64,000 bases of DNA from Liolophura sinensis (lineage: Eukaryota; Mollusca; Polyplacophora; Chitonida; Chitonidae): NCBI RefSeq assembly GCF_032854445.1, contig NC_088295.1:65267249-65331248 (forward strand). The letters run 5' to 3'. Below, one piece after another: positions 59,547 through 64,000 of the stretch. The position numbers and the translations under genes were made by a program. A model generated the notes under the pieces. That model saw nothing but the letters and a program-made list of their open reading frames with translations. It was not told the DNA's origin and did not search any database. The stretch's first letter is position 1. Each line of letters begins with the position of its first letter.

Positions 59547-60216
59547 TTATAGGTTTTGTAGTTTTGTTAATTCCCATAACTCTGACGGTGACAATGATTT
59601 AATGAAACTCACACTTTCCTTTGGTACTAGAAACCGACGTCCGTAAAAGGAGACGTTAGCGAATGGACTCTCTAACAATCGATTGGGAAATGACTCGACG
59701 TCTTTGTGAAACAAGAGAAGCAGTCTTGTGTCAAAACCAGCCTTTACTCTTTCTCCGTCACCTTTTCTGAATACCTTAAGAGTTCCGTCGGCTTCGCGCA
59801 GTTTTAACCTGTAAAATGCGTGCACGTGGCTATAGGAACTCTCCACCCGGCCCTGCGGAATGTGTCGTGTAGGAACGCCTCGTCCACCTTGCTATATCCT
59901 CCTCCAGAACGCACAGATTTACTGCTCTGTCCCACGGCAATATAGCCCCAGTATACACGGCACCCCACAGTGTGGAGTAACACAAATAGTGCGGAACGTT
60001 CAGTTGGTTGAGGGAGTCACAGGCGCGCAATAATAACTGAACAAGATCCGCCATAATGTCTTCCGGAGTTCTGAGTGGCTCGGACACCGGGTTGAAGGAT
60101 AGACAGCCGTTTCTGTGCAGAGTGTATACGGCGTACAAGGCTGAGATAAATAGTGATATCCACACGTAATTAAGAAAACTGGTAGATCGCCGGTTTTCGG
60201 ACATCGATTTGAACAT
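59547..60216 (-). pseudogene. LicD/fukutin-type nucleotidyltransferase-fold protein, frameshifted copy B
   Basis: Start MFKSMSENRRSTSF is followed by a hydrophobic segment (VWISLFISALYAVYTL, about residues 19-34) typical of a type II Golgi anchor. Then comes HYLCYSTLWGAVYTGAILPW, DRAVNLCVLEED. LicD-family proteins such as FKRP have LGAxRxGxIIPWDxDxD here; the two distal Asp are replaced (DRAVN). The frame then breaks near 59885 and again near 59850. The third frame continues VESSYSHVHAFYRLKL ... NVSFYGRRFLVP and stops at 59547-59549. Two shifts could be sequencing errors, but the loss of metal-binding Asp and the decayed paralogue at 55.6 kb favour a pseudogene or a non-catalytic family. Confidence 0.6.
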
Positions 60217-60309
60217 GTTGTTGTCGTAATTATTCCCGGAAACGCCAAAACACCACGCATCCTATTCCCGTGTAAAGATGGCCTATTAACTGACGAAAGG
60301 TAGGACAAC

Positions 60310-61271
60310 TTGCAGCATGGAATTCATGTCCACGCTTTACAGCGAGATTTTCTTGTTATCAGGTAGAGTCGTGTTCAAGTGTCATTTCTATCACTTTGAA
60401 TAAAATTCACATTGAGAAGCGAGATTTCACATCAAATGAGCCGTGTCTCCAACATGCGCCTTTTGACAATGTTGACGATTCTCGTTCGCTGCTGGAACAC
60501 TGAATGTAGTTTGATCAAGTTACAATTTAGTCTTCCAATGAAAGCTCCAGGCACATATATTTAGTCACATGTTAGTTGCTGCTATCATGTCACTTATATG
60601 CCTCACGTCTGCGATGTAAACTGATTATCTGATTGGTCAGATCAGATCCTTAGCTTTAGTACTTGATTGGTTGAAAAATTGGCTTTAATATTGCTATGTT
60701 AGGTGTAAAGATAATACCACGAGTGGAATATCACAATTCTATCGCCACGATTGTGAGTGCACGTTTAACTGTGTCATGTCACAAGCCCTCAGTACGTCCT
60801 GGTAAAGTAACCGCGACAACCTGTATACAGGCTAAGCTATGTGTTCTTATGCCCACTAAAGGTTACTTTTTTTTCCATTCCTCTTTGTGGGGCAATAGCA
60901 TAGCGAGTAGCGTTTATAGGCTATATCACTTCTGACACGTTGGCTCTATTCTTTGCTCCAGTGCACAAGCTGTTCCCATTTACACTCTTAGCCTCTCCCA
61001 AGACACACACCTAAATAGATTTAAACTGAACTCAAATTACCCTCTTTGGGTAACAGTTCACGCCTGATGGTGAGGTATGGCGTCGGGAGTGCTTTTCTAA
61101 CAACAAACTGATTTCATTACACGTTACACGTTACAGTTAGCTATTTAGTAGGATTGTCGTATGACACCAATAGCATGCATGCTCTACGCACAGTATTATA
61201 TGCACTGCCACTGAACTTGCTAAAACAGCTCGTTCAAGACGTATCCAATAACGTACACAATTTTAATGTTC
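60310..61271. other. No gene recognised, sequence before the gap
   Basis: Mixed-composition sequence with no recognisable domain. Any continuation of the reverse-transcriptase fragment to the left of the gap cannot be identified here. Confidence 0.5.
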
Positions 61272-61471
61272 NNNNNNNNNNNNNNNNNNNNNNNNNNNNN
61301 NNNNNNNNNNNNNNNNNNNNNNNNNNNNNNNNNNNNNNNNNNNNNNNNNNNNNNNNNNNNNNNNNNNNNNNNNNNNNNNNNNNNNNNNNNNNNNNNNNNN
61401 NNNNNNNNNNNNNNNNNNNNNNNNNNNNNNNNNNNNNNNNNNNNNNNNNNNNNNNNNNNNNNNNNNNNNNN
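61272..61471. other. Assembly gap, 200 N
   Basis: Exactly 200 unknown bases, a conventional placeholder length, so true size is unknown. It truncates the retroelement frame that follows. Confidence 0.99.
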
Positions 61472-61473
61472 AT

Positions 61474-61902
61474 ATTGCTGAAGCGGTGAAGGAAATCTAT
61501 CCGCCTTCATTGGATTTAAAGGAGACAACACATAGTCCTGATGGTACATCTTATTTGGATCTATATCTGTACAAAGACGGACAAGGTCTCCTTTCACGCC
61601 GCCTTTACGACAAAAGGGATAATTTCAATTTTGATATTGTAAATTATGCTTATTTAGATAGCAATATACCAAAGGGTCCTGCATATGGCGTATACATATC
61701 TCGCCTTGTAGCATTTGTCAGATCTTGCGTTAATTGTGATGACTTTAATCTGCGTCACAAGTTGCTAGTTCAAAAACTAGTTTGTCAAGGATACTCCATC
61801 AAACGCCTTCATTCTAAGTTTCTCAAATTTTACAATGAGTATAACACTCTCGTTGCAGGTATGGACAGATGCGTTCAGAATCTCTGGCGATGTGCATTGT
61901 GA
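61474..61902 (+). mobile_element. C-terminal part of a retroelement reverse-transcriptase ORF
   Basis: A frame open from the gap (IAEAVKEIYPPSLDL) to a stop at 61902. It contains DLYLYKDGQGLLSRRLYDKR, FNFDIVNYAYLDSNIPKGPA and YGVYISRLVAFVRSC. The order 'KRDxFxFDIVNxxxLxSNIPxxPAYGVYISQL' recurs, as I know it, at the C-terminal end of reverse-transcriptase ORFs annotated as mobile-element RNA-directed DNA polymerase in invertebrate genomes. The catalytic palm would lie in the gap. The clade is not determined. Confidence 0.7.
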
Positions 61903-61909
61903 TCAACCA

Positions 61910-62040
61910 CATAGATGGCGCTGTTATCCCTATGTATATATCTATCACGTACATGGTATTTAACAACATAGATGGCGCTGGTTGCCCAGTGTAACCGTCT
62001 ATCTTTTATGTCATGTGTAACATCATAGATGGCGCCTCTT
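61910..62040 (+). repeat. 57-bp triple repeat with invariant CATAGATGGCGC core
   Basis: CATAGATGGCGC occurs at 61910, 61967 and 62024, spaced exactly 57 and 57 bp. The 45 bp between cores are strongly diverged while the core is identical. It begins 8 bp after the reverse-transcriptase stop codon, so it may be the retroelement's 3' untranslated region. Confidence 0.85.
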
Positions 62041-62089
62041 GTGGCATGAGATCTTTACATATTAACGGGAAAGACGTAATCGTCCGTTA

Positions 62090-62550
62090 CTTTTGAATCA
62101 TAATCTGATCGGTTAGGGTCTGTAACGCTCGTCATTTTCAAACTGTATCTAATACCGCTTAACCTGGGGATAGGGGCCGTAAAGGTAGCCATGCTAATTA
62201 CATCAGCATGATGCCTTTATGAACAGTTGTAATTAAAGCGCGACTGAGATGCTTGTTTAGCTGTTATTTGACATGGAACTCATTCACGGACTACGAATTT
62301 GAACTTTGATATGGAATTCATGCCTGGAATATTCATTGTCTGCCCGGCATCATTGAAAACTGATGACCGCTTCTCTCTTGTGTGTTACCGGCTTTATTTC
62401 TTATTTGTATAATTTCTTGCATAGGCTACCTTTGTCTTCGGAAGTTAGTGTTAAACGTTGTTGTGGAAATTGATCTTGCGATTATCGACTTGGAACGCCC
62501 TTTACGGACTACGAATGGTATAGGAATGTCGGACTTGACGCTTATATTTA
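62090..62550. repeat. Dispersed repeat, copy 3 of 3
   Basis: The left half matches 58310-58720; the right half (tgttaaacgttgttgtgg, ttgcgattatcgac, gaatgtcggacttgacgc) matches 50690-50830. It therefore links the other two copies into one family of at least 450 bp. Confidence 0.5.
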
Positions 62551-62898
62551 TATACACTTGTAAAGTTACATACAGGTTAACTTTTAAAGATTTTTTAAAA
62601 ACACATCATCTTGGCTATAGGCCTACAATTATCACACTCCACTGCCAGCTGGTACACAAGTACACACGAAGCCGTAATATTACGGCCCTCTAGGGCCCGC
62701 TTCCATTTCTACTTATGCAAAAATTCTAAAACTTAAAATTTAGTAATATAACAACCCAAATAAAACAAACATTTCATCAAAACTTTATTTTTTTAATTAT
62801 ATGCAAATTTATGCAGTGTAACATATATGATACGATGGTACCAGGGTGACGTGTATCGTATTTGATATGTTGGGCCTTGTAAAAATATGTCACTGTTT

Positions 62899-64000
62899 AT
62901 CTTGTGTGGAAGTCTGCAAAACAATTTCTGTCTTTATTGAGACAAAGGTGTACATTGCATTTGGTACACTTGATGAAGGTTAGATTGTGACAGATAGGGA
63001 GCTTGCATCGTGCTCTGGCACTCCATTCGGGCATATGTCCCACGCCATCCAACCGGACCAGTTGAACAGGGGCATGCTCTCTTGCTGCTTGTCTAACCTG
63101 TGGAGGGGAGGCTGCTTGTAACAAAGTTGTACATGAATTAAGCACTTTGAAATTGTGAGAGATTCATGTGTTTTTCTCTCAGAAGGACACAATGGCGCCT
63201 GTACATAAGCCATGCTGTAACTACCGACACACAGATAGAGTGGTAAAAAATGTACGTGTACCACCTGCGAGATTTCAGAGGGTACTTGTTAAGGGCAGTT
63301 AGGCAGTCGGTCAAATCCACTCCACCCATTTTCTGATTGTATTCCTGCACAACAGCTGGGCAGGGCACCTCAATTTTCTTCTTTTGCTTTTTGTCATAGC
63401 GGGTGACTTTTGACATGGGTTCAGTGCCAGTGCAGGTTGAAATGAGATCAACTTTTCTATTGTCAAGCCAACGGACGACTATTGTATTGGAGTTGACTTC
63501 TACCACTGCGTCATGAGATCCCCTACCTTCTTTCTTTAAGGCTTTTTCTGTTTTCATGGAACAGCCATTCAATCTGTTCTCTCTTACTGTGCCGGTGAAC
63601 CAAATTGCTCTATCTTTCAATGAATTGGCGATATCCAGGCTTGAGAAAAAGTTATCAGCAAACACTTTGAAATTTTTTCCATCTGCCAACTTCTTTGTCA
63701 TTGTCATAACCACATCACCTGAAAGGCCGAGCGAAGCACCAGAACTTTTTTTTTGGGTCTTGCCAGAGGAACCCTGATAGACATCCCAGTCGTGCAAAAT
63801 TCCGTCACTGCCGGCTCTCGCCCATAATTTAAAGCCCCATGTGTGAGGTTTATTTCTAATGTACTGCTTCATGGGGGACCTTCCTTTAAAGGCTACCATT
63901 ATTTCATCGACACTCTGACACTGTATTTGGGATATTTTTTCCAGTTGTGCTCTGTGCATTTCAATCCACGGTCGAATTTTCCACAGTCTGTCCAGCTCTT
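62899..64000 (-). CDS. piggyBac-family (DDE_Tnp_1_7) transposase, 5'-partial, one frameshift
   Basis: The frame enters from beyond the window (ELDRLWKIRPWIEMHRAQLE). Catalytic-domain landmarks: SVDEIMVAFKGR (Asp codon about 63906-63908), KVFADNFFSS (about 63654-63656) and KMGGVDLTD (about 63315-63317), the three Asp positions of the family. The frame ends at TAA near 63138, but the next frame (from about 63145) continues NSCTTLLQAASPPQVRQAA and a Cys-rich tail (RCKLPICHN, CTKCNVHLC) to a stop near 62897, as in full-length piggyBac-like proteins. A one-base change in the TTT run near 63150 would join them. It is thus a recently inactivated element or carries a sequencing error. The TTAA target and terminal repeats were not identified with confidence. 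Confidence 0.85.

Noticed and set aside
61154-61597. Open frames spanning the N gap
   Set aside because: Unknown bases were read as open codons; they give no evidence of coding.

Overview
The window is animal nuclear DNA. It is AT-rich, with GT-AG introns, tRNA-derived SINEs ending in AAATAAAT-type tails, abundant tacatgta-type motifs and intron-rich genes. I infer a marine lophotrochozoan, probably a mollusc. This rests on SINE style and gene content; no sequence search was possible.

Layout. 1-4.25 kb: intergenic DNA with SINE and MITE copies and a 30-bp array. 4.25-25.09 kb, minus strand: a complete 19-exon TTK/Mps1 spindle-checkpoint kinase gene (about 904 aa). About 25.5-25.8 kb: a candidate divergent promoter. 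28.6-46.26 kb, plus strand: a complete 12-exon gene (about 1,137 aa). It joins a long Ser-rich N-terminus to a TAZ-type zinc finger and a degenerate protein-kinase domain with a loose resemblance to MAP3K14/NIK. I do not recognise a named orthologue with this architecture. 46.3-64 kb: gene-poor repeat territory. It holds a segmentally duplicated block (51.4-54.0 kb), two decayed LicD/fukutin-type paralogues, a 200-N gap, a reverse-transcriptase fragment and a piggyBac-family transposase running off the right edge.

The main unusual signal is how the minisatellites sit on exon edges. In both host genes, tandem arrays are built from the last bases of an exon plus its 5' splice site: TTK exon 6, probably TTK exon 9, and exons 3 and 10 of the TAZ-pseudokinase gene. 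A further array is built around the 3' splice site of that gene's exon 6. The two largest arrays both have a 93-bp (31-codon) unit and stay open in the exon's reading frame over their first several units. They therefore form a ladder of duplicated donors, each able in principle to add exactly 31 residues. These are inside the first zinc cluster of the TAZ domain and inside the pseudokinase C-lobe.

Exon coordinates were derived by hand from splice consensus, phase continuity and family resemblance. All TTK exon phases chain correctly except for one extra base in exon 16. All 12 exons of the second gene chain without a break.
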